64,000 bases of DNA from Saururus chinensis (taxonomy: Eukaryota; Streptophyta; Magnoliopsida; Piperales; Saururaceae): the NCBI GenBank assembly GCA_035235625.1, contig CP141145.1, positions 42,884,668 through 42,948,667 on the forward strand. The letters are read 5' to 3'. Every line of letters begins with the position of its first letter. Within the stretch, counting starts at the first letter, position 1. The notes beneath the pieces are model-generated. The model searched no databases and had not been told where the DNA came from. It saw only the letters and a list, made by a program, of their open reading frames with translations. The translations under genes were made by a program, and so were the position numbers. Shown here piece after piece: positions 53,901 through 64,000 of the stretch.

Positions 53901-56124
53901 GTGACGAAAAAGGGGTAATGAACTACTTAGTTCACATAAAATCCATTTTAGTTTATTAAATGGTAAAATGGATATGATTCGAGTTTATTAAATAGTAAAA
54001 TGGTCGGTTTCAGGTTTAGATCTTGAACCGAACAATTCGGGTCAGGTCGGATTTGGGCTTTGCTTGACCCGACCCGTGTAAAAACCCTAAATCTAATACC
54101 CGCTGCAACTCCTCTCCGGACTGGCGGTCTCCCAGACGACTGCGGCTGCCGTCCCTCTTCACCCCTCCCTCTTGAATCCCCTCCTCCATCTTGCCGGGGC
54201 CGACAGATTTGATTCCCGCGCGCTCAAGCCCTCTCTTGTGCCAGAGATTTAATTTCAGGAATTTTTTGGACAGATAATGGCTTCTTATCTTCACCCTTGT
54301 TAGGTTAGTTCTGATTTAGAGGGTTTAATTTGAATGAATACACATGGATCAAATTAAAACTGTTCCTTATGTTTAATGGGCTCCATAAGTCTGATGGATA
54401 TTAGCTTGCATGCAATCTATGAAAGTTTGTTTCTAGGAGATTTTGTGGTACTAATAATCTCAATTTATTCATATCATTTTTGTCCATTTTGCTGCTGGAT
54501 GCTTTTGGAATTTTGTTAGAAACATAGGAGCTTGATTTGGATGATTTTAGAATATTTTTATAAACATTATACATCTCAGGACTTGGGGGCATGTGTTTAC
54601 ACTAAATGTGTATGTTGGATCACTTTGTATGAATTGCTTGTTGCCATATCTATTTAACCTTTGTTGCTTTTAGAAAATGTTACTTTATACTCATGTTTCT
54701 CTTATGGCATTTTGCACTTATTGCTGAAGTTGATGCAGAGTTATTGAACAAAGAACCAGAAGATGTGATTCTTCCAACTGTATCAATGGATGAAGCTTAT
54801 CGCATGCCAAAAATTTAGGCAAAGAAATTTTTGATGCAATGTGAAATGATTGAACTTCAAATTGTATTTAGTTATAATATGATTGATATGTATGATGAAT
54901 ATTCACTAAATATGTATGATGTATGATGATGAGTTCATGAATGTAGCAATATTTTTTTGTTTTAATATGTTTGGAAGACTTGATTTTTTAGTTAGTTATG
55001 ATTTTAGTTGCTAATATATGGACATGTAATATAGGATGCTTTGGAAGTAGGTTTTATTTCGATGATTCTATATTTTGAATACAATATTTTTATTTGATAG
55101 GTTTTGATTATAAATTAATTGAAATTTTTGATGAATTTATTGTAATTATATATAGTTTTATAATTTCTTCTAATATCCGTCGTATTGAACCAAACATAGA
55201 ATTGTCCTTTCTCATTCTCTTTCTGTGTGCATCCAAACAGTGGAAAGTTTTTCGAGAATCCCCTCATTTCCCTATCTCCTAGATTCTCCCTTTCTCTTTC
55301 CTTTTCTCCCACTTCCCCCCAATCCAAATAGAGCCTAAGCAAAATGCGAGTAACGTGGGGCTCAAGCTAGAACAAAAATGAGGAAACACAAGCAGAGCTG
55401 CAGAGGAATCTCCAAAACCAACCAGCGGAAGCAAAAGAGCAGTAGAAAATGCCAAAACACCCAAACAAACGATAACACACCTCGACAAAAAATCTTATCG
55501 TGCCTCAGCCGCGACTACTATTGAAGGCAAACACAATCCACCAAAAGAACAACACAAAATAGTTGAGTGTCGAAAAATTCACCAAAAAAAAAACCTCCTT
55601 TAACCGAAACACAGTTGCAGCGCTTCAAATCTACAAAAAAAAAATACCTCCTTTAACCGAAACACAGTTGCAGCGCTTTAAATCCACCAATAAAAAAAAT
55701 TACCAAATGATATCTTGAGAAAATCAGAGAACGGAGAACTCACAGCGCTTTTGGAATACAGGTGCCGAAGAGGAGATGCCGGCGAGATGGAGAAGAGGAG
55801 TCTGAAAAATGGAGAAGGCGTCTCGACGACGGACGACCTCTGGAGGCGGCGACGGTCGACTGTGAAGTGAAACAGGAAGATTGGCCGATTGGATCGCCGG
55901 ATCGGGGGAAGATTTTGGGCGATGCGGCGGACTGTGTGAAGCGTAAGTTTGAAACGGGAAAAAATTAGGGCAGTCGAGTCATGAAACGTGGATACCGGGT
56001 CGGGTGTTGCAAAACCCGAATCTGACCCAAACCGGACAATATTTCCCGAACCCGGTTCATTTTACATATCTAAACCAAACTTGACCCATTAGGGTTATCA
56101 ACCCGACCCGAGTGGCATCCCTAG
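53900..56124. other. Composite intergenic region with gene-fragment-like pieces
   Basis: Two GC-rich pieces (54080-54300, leader-like on the plus strand; 55745-55960, leader-like on the minus strand) stand out. Both are bordered by ACCCGACCCG-rich sequence (near 54030-54080 and 55985-56115). Between them a short plus-strand frame (about 54726-54818, containing KEPEDVILPTVSMDEAYRMP) ends in a stop; I do not recognise it. The right edge AGTGGCATCCCTA (to 56123) looks like a hAT terminus, but I could not find a matching left end with target duplication. Confidence 0.35.
55594..55692. repeat. 53 bp tandem duplication
   Basis: Two copies (55594-55646 and 55647-55692) share CCTCCTTTAACCGAAACACA, then GTTGCAGCGCTT and AAATC, each followed by a run of A. 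They differ at a couple of bases, so the duplication is young. Confidence 0.85.
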
Positions 56125-56299
56125 CTCTATTTGTCTTCCTTCCCTACTTAGCACTCCTGCCACAACGATGTGGAAGGCACTAGAGAGATTTCCAGCCGGC
56201 CACAATGGACAAAGGGGAGGATTCATTGCAGCCCAATGGCCCGAATCACCGGAGCCACATCTTGTATGAGAGCTCGAATTTAAAAAGGATCAAAGGGGC

Positions 56300-56521
56300 T
56301 AGGGCACAATGAAGGGGAAAGAAATTATATACTCATCGACGCGAACAACTGCAGACATGGACAGGTGTTGTCTGCAATCATGTCCTTAAAATAACCGGAC
56401 TAAAACAATCGTTCGTAGCTGCATTTGTGTCCGCACGAAAAAGCCAATACCATCCATTTTTATTGCGGACAGACACGCCTACAGACAGACAACAGACAAA
56501 GGTTATCCAATTACACCCCTA
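56300..56521. mobile_element. Possible short hAT-like element
   Basis: The right end reads TTACACCCCTA, the complement of TAGGGGTGTAA, and the interior is rich in GGACA/GACAGACA words, as in the element at 46783-47668. A weak left end TAGGGCACAAT occurs near 56300. I see no target duplication, so this is tentative. It abuts the end of the Copia pol. Confidence 0.35.
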
Positions 56522-57677
56522 GTGAGGATGTCGGCCACTTGCTAAGTGAAGGGAGTGTGCGGATTTCTATTTTGTAGGCTAAAACTTGCTCTCTAACATA
56601 GTGATGATCAAGCTTGATGTGCTTCGTCCTAGCGTGGAACACGGGTTGGCCGAGAGAGAAATTATTGACTTGTTATCGCACCATATAATGGGAGTGGAGG
56701 GGATGGACACTCTGAGGAAGGTAAGGACCATGCGGGCCCAAGTAATCTTAGTGGTCGTGTTGTAGAGAGCCCAGTATTCTGCTTCAGTAGAGGAGTGGAT
56801 CACCATGTCCAGTTCCTTAGACTTCCAGAGGATGGGGTTGAGACCCAAGTAGAGGCAATAGTCAGAGATGGATCAACAATCGATGGGGTCACTAGCCCAA
56901 TCGAAGTCAGAGAATGCACATAGGGTGAAGTCACTGAGTTGGAGGAGGATCCCATGAATGAAGGTACCTTTGAGGTAGCGGATGATTTTTTTTACGGCCA
57001 TGTAGTGAGAAGTGGAAGCGTTGTGCATATGTTGGCATACATAGTTGATGACATGGGTAAGGTCGGGATGGGTGAAGGTGAGGTATGCCAACAATGCTTT
57101 TGTAGTAGGAGGGGTCGGGAAGGGGTGGGTCATGAGGATTGGGGGGAGGTCATTTGTAGGTGGTGGGGGTAAAGGATTCTTGCATGGGACAAGGAGGCAT
57201 GAGAAAGGATATCAAGGGCATATTGGGGTTGGGAGAGAAAGAGGCATTTGGAGGTGCGAGTGATTTTAATGTCAAGTAAGTGGTGGAGATCGTTGAGGTC
57301 TTTAATGACAAAGGTGGAGCTTAGAAGGGAGATGACATTGTGGATGCGAGGGGATAGTTGTCGGTAATAAGGATGTCATCGACATAGAGGACAAGGATGG
57401 TAATGTGTGAGCCTTGGGTATGAAAGAAGAGGGAGGTGTCGGCATGACAAGAAGTGAAGCCATGGGAGAGAAGATAAGTGGAAAGGCGAAGGTACCAAGA
57501 TCGAGAGGCTTGCTTGATATTATAGAGGGCTTTATGGAGGCGACAAACATGGTTGGACTGGGTAACGTCCATATAACCTGGAGGTTGCTTCATGTAAAGT
57601 GCTTTGGTAACGATGTCGTGAAGGAAGGCATTGGAGACATCTAATTACTTGATGGGCAGGGAGTGGGAGAAGACGAG
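56521..57677 (-). mobile_element. Copia pol relic, 3' part (RT to RNase H)
   Basis: On the minus strand it reads MKQPPGYMD, HKALYNIKQASRSWY and LVLYVDDILIT (the YVDD catalytic motif of Copia reverse transcriptase). These are followed by IRYLKGT, then the RNase H part with STEAEYWAL and IWCDNKS, and near 56530 a QVADILT-like end. Frameshifts and stops break the frame. The missing 5' part continues at 60784-61998, beyond the inserted LTR. Confidence 0.88.
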
Positions 57678-60600
57678 TGTAAGAACTCTAAACTTGAACG
57701 AGTTTATTTTATTCTATTTAATTGCTTTTGTTTGGCTTAATGTCAATTCTCATCAATTTTTACTATTTTTTAAATTTAGGTGGTTAAAAAAGGTTTTGAC
57801 AAAAAAATTCTTCACATTTGTGGTTTTTAAATTATTTTAAGTCATTTAAAATTTTTCTAGAATTTTTTAAATTTTTAATATATTTTCAATTAGCAGGACC
57901 CACTGTGGGCCCCATGACAAAAATCAGAATTTGTAATCCAAAATGTCCCTCACGCTAAACTAAGACCTTAGAAAATTATTTTAGAATTTTTCATATCTTA
58001 ATTTGGGTTTAAATAGCTAAATTATCAACTTTTAGTTATGAATTCTATTTGTATCCTTATATTTGATTAGGTCTAACCTCTTCCTTACTATATAAGGAAA
58101 GAGGTTACTTCTTTCCCATTTGGGAAAGGCTGAGCATGGGATCAAGAGGCCTAATCCCCTATTTGCTATAAAAGGAAATAAATTAAAGTTTGATTTTCTT
58201 AATTTTTCTTAATCCATTAGAGTTTTGCCTAAATATTTCAAATATCTTCCTTTGCTTTGAATCAATCTTGGTTTTCACTAAAAAATTACTAATTTGGGTT
58301 TCCATTTTCAAACCTAATGTTGAATTTTCGTTTTTGGGTTTCTAGAACCCTAGATTTACTTATTCTTAAAGGTTTTTAGTGTTCCAAAATCGGATTTGAG
58401 AAGTATTAATGAAAATCATATTTCTAGGTAGGTTTTAGAGGAGATTAAAGAGCTCTTCCGATCCAAAGAGTGGTGAAAGGTAATGGGTTTAAGCCTCAAT
58501 CTTGTTGTGTTTCCAAATCTTTGTTTTTTATGTGTTTTCTTTAATGGATTCCATGTTTAGTGTTATAATGGTAGATTAGTAAAAACCTAATATTTTGTAT
58601 TAATTTCTTAGGGCTTTGATTGAAATGAGTAAATTTAGCATTCTGGAAGTTTTAATTAGATTTTTATGAAGTTTAGTACTTTGATTGGAGGTTTTAACTT
58701 CGATTGATGAAGTCTCGGTTTGGTTTTCAAAATGGAGAAGACAAACTAGATATGCCATTATGGCGACCGATCGCCCTTATAGGCCGATCGGCTGAATGGA
58801 AATACATGTCAATTGTAAGGCTAGCCGATCGAATGGCCTTGCATGCCGATCGATCGGTAGCACAACAAATTTTGGACATTTTAATTCCTTTGCTTATTTT
58901 AATATTTCTACTCCCAAATATTATTTCTCATGTTCATGTGGGTTGATTTCAGTTAGAATAAGCTACTGGAAGGGTATGCTAGTGGTATTGGGGGGTATGA
59001 AGCATAATTGGTTATCATGCGGAATTGCATGATGTTGGTTAAACATGTTAGATTTATTAACTTAAATCCATGATTTGAATGATGGTTTCTATTCATGTTT
59101 TTAGAGTTTGGATCCATGATTAGATTATTGTATTTTAAACACACACATGCGGGGGAAATTAATTATGAAATCATGGTTGTTTGTGACTCGAATATGATAC
59201 ATGTGGGGACTGTTGGGAGCACATTCTATGTGTTGAAATTCACATAGAGAATGCTCACGTATGTATCATGTTGCATTCATCATGAAATAGATTTCATGAA
59301 TGAGACTTTATCGATGTTTAGCAGTGGTTGATCGATTGAATGCAATGATGTGAGATTGCATGCTGGATTAGTCGATCGTTAGCTTAATCGGAACTTGGAT
59401 GGCCCGAAAAGACATAATTCCGATTTGAGTTCCTGTGTGGAACATAGATATTCTCCAGGTTGAGTCAATTTGAATTGAGTTGAGATGAATGAGGACAAGT
59501 TGTGTACTTGTCTTGCGGTTGAGATTTCTTGAGATAGTTATCTAGACCCTGAGAATCCAAAGTAGTATGACTTTGTGCACCAGCTACCACGTGTTTTAGG
59601 TTTCTTATGTGGAATTCAGACTCTTCCCATTGCAGAAGATGTTTCAAAGTAAACACACATGCTCTAGGTTCTCTGTGTAAGATTCGGACATTCCTTAGAC
59701 AAGATTGTCCAGGGCAAGTAGACTTAGGGGTTGACTACCCCAAACACTTTATGTTTCCTATATAGAAATCAGACTTTGTGTCCAGCCTATGTGGCTTAAT
59801 TGTGTTTCTCTCCACGATGGAGACATTCACATGTATGTGTAATGAGATAATGTTATGCCTAGGATTACACAGGGTGTGTAGGGATAATTGTGATTATGTG
59901 ATACATGTGCTTATGAGTTATTATGCATGATTTAGTATCGTGTGATTGATATTATTCTCGTGCAGGGTGAATGATCTATGGATGAATAATATGAATATGC
60001 ATTATGTGAGTATGTGTTGTATACACATGTTATGCAGGTTGAATGTTATGAAGGAGAATGACTTGATATGCATGATTGTGTGAGAATCACTTATTATGAA
60101 GGATGAGTTACGCCATAATGTAGTTATGTATATTATGATTTGTATGAACGAGATGCTCATATGCAGGATGATTATTTATGAAATTAGGGGTATGGTAAGG
60201 AGATTAATCAGAAATTGGGATAATATGTGAAATGTTGATCTGAATTACCATGTTGAAATGCCGTAGTGGTTTTCTAATTAATGTTACTGTATTTTAAACC
60301 TTACTGAGTTTCATACTCACCCTTCTTTCTATGATTTATTTTGGGGCAGACGAGCAGGACTCCCTATATGAGGGACAACTTGGGTTCGCGTGGGATTAGC
60401 CTTTGTTGTATCCAAATGATATTTTATTTTTTGATTTTCTCATGGTTGACATTAGAGAATATTATATGGTGGATTATGTATCATGCATGTGTTTACCCGT
60501 TTTTCTTAGACTCGTCTAAACCTTTTTTATTTCGAGCTATGTGTAGGCTCTCGAGACTATTATGTGGGTTGGTGTGAGGACTATGACAGTTTTATTATCC

Positions 60601-60783
60601 TCTTTGTTATCCTTATTTCTCTTGCTCAAAGGATATTAGGTGCACTACTCCATTATGTGAATCGCCCATTTGGGGGGCTAAGACTTTCACAATACGTTAA
60701 TCAGTTAATTTCTATCGCCCCCACACGCTTGACAGGACCTTGGACCGGGTTCGGCTAGGGTCGAGCAGTGTTGGGGCATGACA
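57678..60783 (+). mobile_element. Solo Gypsy LTR inserted into the Copia relic
   Basis: A 3106-base insert begins TGTAAGAACTC and ends GGGGCATGACA (TG...CA), flanked by ACGAG (57673-57677) and ATGAG (60784-60788), a 5-base target duplication with one change. It has no coding region and no second LTR, so it is a solo LTR left after recombination. Possible TATA motifs lie near 58092 (TATATAAGG) and 58157 (TATAAAAGG). A cluster of CGATCG words lies at 58767-58857. Its last ~50 bases match, in inverted orientation, the sequence at 63838-63890. The terminus type is common in large plant Gypsy (Tekay-like) LTRs. Confidence 0.8.
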
Positions 60784-61998
60784 ATGAGGTTAAGAACAAT
60801 CTAAATCGTGTGAGGCTTGAACACGAAACTAAAGGTCTCATTGTAGTCAATGCCTTCTTCTTAATGAAACCCTTTGGCAACTAGGCATACATTGTACCAA
60901 GAGATGGTCCCATTGGCATTGCATTTGACTTTGTAAGTCCAAGTGCCTTAGGTTTGGAGGGTATTGATCTCCTCATCCATAGCGGCACACCATTTAGGAA
61001 TAGAGGAAGCAATTTTGAAGGAAGGGGGTTCGATATGAGGAGGGGAGAGAGTGATAAGAGAGAATGGAATGCAAGGGCATACTATCCCGGCTTTGCTACA
61101 AGTGATCATCAGGTGAGAATGTAGAGGGGGGAGAAGGTGTGTGAGAGGATTGGGTCCGGGAGAGAAATGAGAGAGGGAGGGGAGAGAGGGGGTAAGGGTA
61201 TAGGGTGATGGTGTGAGGGAGTTGGGGGTATGGGTGGAGGAAGATGGTGGAGGGATGGACATAGGAAGAGAGATGGGGGGTGTAGAGGTTGTAGGGGTTG
61301 GGTGGTCTTGGTAGGAGAATTCATCCTCTCGAAAGCGGACGTGGCAGGAAGTGTAGATGCAATAGGAGAGTGGGTCAAGGCAACGGTATCCTTTGGTGGT
61401 AGGGCAATAACCGAGAAAAATGCATGAGATGGCATGTGGAGAGAGTTTATGGGGGAGTGGGACGGGTCAAAGGGAAGCAATGACAACCAAAGGTTTTAAG
61501 GTGGGAATAGTCGTGCAGTGTTTGAAAGAGGAGTTGGTAGGGGATAGGTTTTGTAGGGAAGGAGAGGGAAGGCGATTGATAAGGTAGGTTACGGTGCAAG
61601 TAGCATCCACCCAATAGGAGAACGACATTTTGGCATGGGAGAGGAGGGCGATGGTAGTTTTTATGATGTGTCAGTGTTTTTGTTCATAACTCCATTTTTT
61701 TCGGGGGTGTGGGAGCAAAAGGTTTGGTGGGAGATGTTGTGGGAGGAGAGGTTGGAAGAGAGGTGGTGGTTGAGGTATTCACCACCATTGTCGGTGAGGA
61801 TGGTGGTAAGGGTGTGTTTGAGGGTCTGTTTGGCCATAACATGGAAGAGGTGGAAATATTTAGTGACATCGGATTTAAGTTTGAGGGGGTAAAGCCAAAT
61901 GTAATAGGAGAAGTCATTTATAAAGAATATGTAGCAGTGAAAGCTGAGAAAGGATAAGACCGGAGAGGGACCCTAAACGTCCAAGTGGACAAGTTCTA
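60784..61998 (-). mobile_element. Copia pol relic, 5' part (integrase and linker)
   Basis: On the minus strand the frame reads an integrase core: SYYIWLYPLKLKSDVTKYF, TILTDNGGEY (catalytic Asp), then HTPEKNGV at the position of the usual PQQNGV. A Pro/Ser/Thr-rich linker follows, then the RT start region (PKWCAAMDEEINTLQT). It is continuous with 56521-57677 once the LTR is left out. The element is broken again at about 61999, so the gag and protease parts are not seen. Confidence 0.85.
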
Positions 61999-64000
61999 TC
62001 ACGACCTGGATTTTTCAAATCCTTTGTAATTAAAGGACAAGCAATAAATCACGATAATTTGTTTCTTGTTTAAATCAAATCAATCGATTAAAATATCCAA
62101 GTTGTGATAACTGGGGTTCATAAATATGAATATCAAAACATATGATATTATTACATGTGTCAAATTTTGATAAATAGCAAGTTAACCCTCTAAGTACAAG
62201 TTTGTCACCTGTCTAAAAATAAACAACCAAGTAAAATTGATTCTCACGCAAATAATTATATTTACTTACAAGATTGCAAAAGCAAGAAACTAGATCCAAC
62301 TAGTGCAATGTCATCCTCAAACGCCCACCAATGTCCTGATCTCACAATGCCGCCCTCTAAAGAACCTGCAAGCAAATAAGACCAAACAGGAAACAAAACA
62401 TCTTCTCCCTCTGGAGAAGTGTTTCAAAGAACGAAAGTAAAATTTAATGTTTTTCGGATCAGGCAAACAACACCCGATGTTCGTTGCCACATACTTATTA
62501 GACAACATCGCTAATGTTTCCAACAAGACCGGATCCAGATGTAATTTTGCCTAAAAACAATACTATTTTAAGTAACATAGCACTACACATGCAATGCTTA
62601 AGTATTTTCAAGCAACCTACATTTTATGCAAGTCCTTTAATCGTTCCACTTGTTCTAATTAAACAAGCAATATCAAACAATGTTATTAATTATCTCTCAA
62701 ACAATTATTCAATAATTAATATCCTCGTCTAATCCTAATGACAGACAAATTCATTAGATGTCAACCTTAGTCACAAATGATAAACTCACCATAGACTACC
62801 CTCAAAGGTAAATCAATGATGAAACACCCTAGAATCCACCGGTCCCCTGCAATCCACCATGAAGTACCATCACCCCTTCCTAGCCCATAAAGGACTTCAC
62901 CGGAGTGGAAGGGCATGACCCATAACTGCACATGAATAGAAGTGGTGACAAAAGCCAACCAAGCAGAATGTTAGCTAATCAAAATACGTGTACACTAAAA
63001 GATTCTCAATAAATCGAAAGTGAGCCCAGCTCACGCAGAGCTCCCTCCAATTGGGAGGCGCAACTACACGGTCAGATCAGCGACTCCTTAATAAAGCTAA
63101 AACTTAGGAAACCATTTTGAACCCTATCTTGCTCATCTATAAGCCAGGATTCCGTATGACTATTCCAAACCCTATTAGTCCCTTCTAAACTAGGGTTTAA
63201 AACTTGAAACTGCCATTGGTTCATTAACCAAGGCAATTCGTCAGGTCAAAGGTTTTGTTCACTCTATGAACTAGTCTCATACCCCTCTGAAGTATTTTAG
63301 TCTTTCTCTTTATTAGGTTTCCTCGCCAAATCCAAAGCTATCCACCCCATCAATTAATCTTTCAATAATCTTAAGCTAGTGATAAGTTACCAACGCAACA
63401 TCAATAGCAAATATTGAAACAATAAACAACATAAACAATAAAACCACACAAGCCCAAGTAGATCATAATATTAATAACTAAATTAAATAATAATATTAGA
63501 TTGTTTGAACTCTCATGCCCTAACCCTCCTTGGGTTAACTTATTGAATCTTTTTAAAAACTGATCATAATGCACCAAAGGGCATTAAGGTAATTATTTTA
63601 CATGGGACAAGTCCCTCTCTGTTCTCATGAAAATTTTTAATTACTCAAGAGATTTTTGTATCATATTGGCCTGTTAATTTCATTCACACGAATGCGGGTT
63701 GGTTAACTTATAAGGGTATTTCTATCTTTTTGTTCAGGGCTTCCCTAAACCTTGATGAGTCCAAAACTAATCCCAATAGTACATCTTGACGTTATGAACC
63801 AGAGGTAATTTTCTTGTTGTTTAACGGGGTCGTAAACTATCACGCCCCGGCACTGCCCGACCTGAGCCGAACCCAGTCCAAGGGTCGGTCTAACGCACGG
63901 GGTCGATGGTTTGAAAATGGTTAAAGAAATAGCAGAAGACTTATGTCCTAATCACGAGCGATCTAATTTACGGAGTTTACGCACTACTTTGAGAAAGAGT
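61999..64000. mobile_element. Further LTR sequence, nested and unresolved
   Basis: Copia sequence stops abruptly at about 61998, and TATCACGACCTGGATTT begins. The interval to 63837 is non-coding and LTR-like, but I could not define both ends. From 63838 (TATCACGCCCCGGCAC) the reverse complement matches the 3' end of the solo LTR at 60732-60783, so a related Gypsy LTR in minus orientation starts here and continues past the window. Confidence 0.5.

Noticed and set aside
56939..57644. Several plus-strand frames (Gly/Val-rich)
   Set aside because: They are antisense to the Copia RT and RNase H region, which reads clearly on the minus strand.
61230..61957. Plus-strand frames rich in Gly, Arg and Trp
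   Set aside because: They are antisense to the Pro/Ser/Thr-rich linker and integrase of the Copia relic.

Overview
The window is nuclear DNA from a flowering plant, most likely a dicot with a repeat-rich genome. It has low gene density, spliced GT-AG genes, one minor-spliceosome AT-AC intron, Copia and Gypsy retroelement remains, Stowaway and hAT miniature elements, and AT-rich intergenic DNA. I count four well-supported protein genes in 64 kb, with exon boundaries read from splice sites and from agreement with known protein families.

Layout. 1-17000 is intergenic: a decayed Copia element (about 4400-6680), a C/T-rich block (7050-8800), Gypsy-like LTR sequence (about 9000-12000), Stowaway-type MITEs and a small dispersed palindromic repeat family. 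18101-19336 is a two-exon DIVARICATA-type MYB transcription factor. 19340-30190 is AT-rich and gene-poor, with an orphan promoter-like block (24470-24840), a diverged ~1.2 kb duplication (27018-29200) and a TA microsatellite. 30437-36650 is a 13-exon chloroplast FtsH protease (FTSH7/FTSH9 type). 40486-43645 is THIC, the chloroplast pyrimidine (HMP-P) synthase of thiamin synthesis, with a 5' UTR intron. Its 3' region runs to about 45700 and carries TPP riboswitch aptamers. 46783-47668 is an intact-looking non-autonomous hAT element with internal hairpin repeats, and a LINE relic lies near 49620. 51040-52942 (minus strand) is signal peptidase complex subunit 2. 53900-64000 is a nest of elements: a Copia polyprotein relic on the minus strand, split by a ~3.1 kb solo Gypsy LTR and broken again at about 62000 by further LTR sequence.

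The most notable observation is that the THIC 3' region contains two TPP riboswitch aptamers about 0.66 kb apart, not one. The proximal copy (44737-44858) matches the consensus throughout. The distal copy (45521-45650) keeps a perfect P1 stem and the pyrimidine-sensing half but has changes in the pyrophosphate-sensing P4/P5 half. Those changed bases can pair over 10 consecutive positions with the candidate regulated 5' splice site at 44598/44599. Each aptamer is followed by its own candidate 3' splice site. This suggests either a two-aptamer splicing switch or a decaying duplicate that keeps a splice-site mask.

The protein genes are unrelated housekeeping or developmental genes and form no cluster. 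THIC, its riboswitches and its possible evening-element promoter form one regulatory unit.
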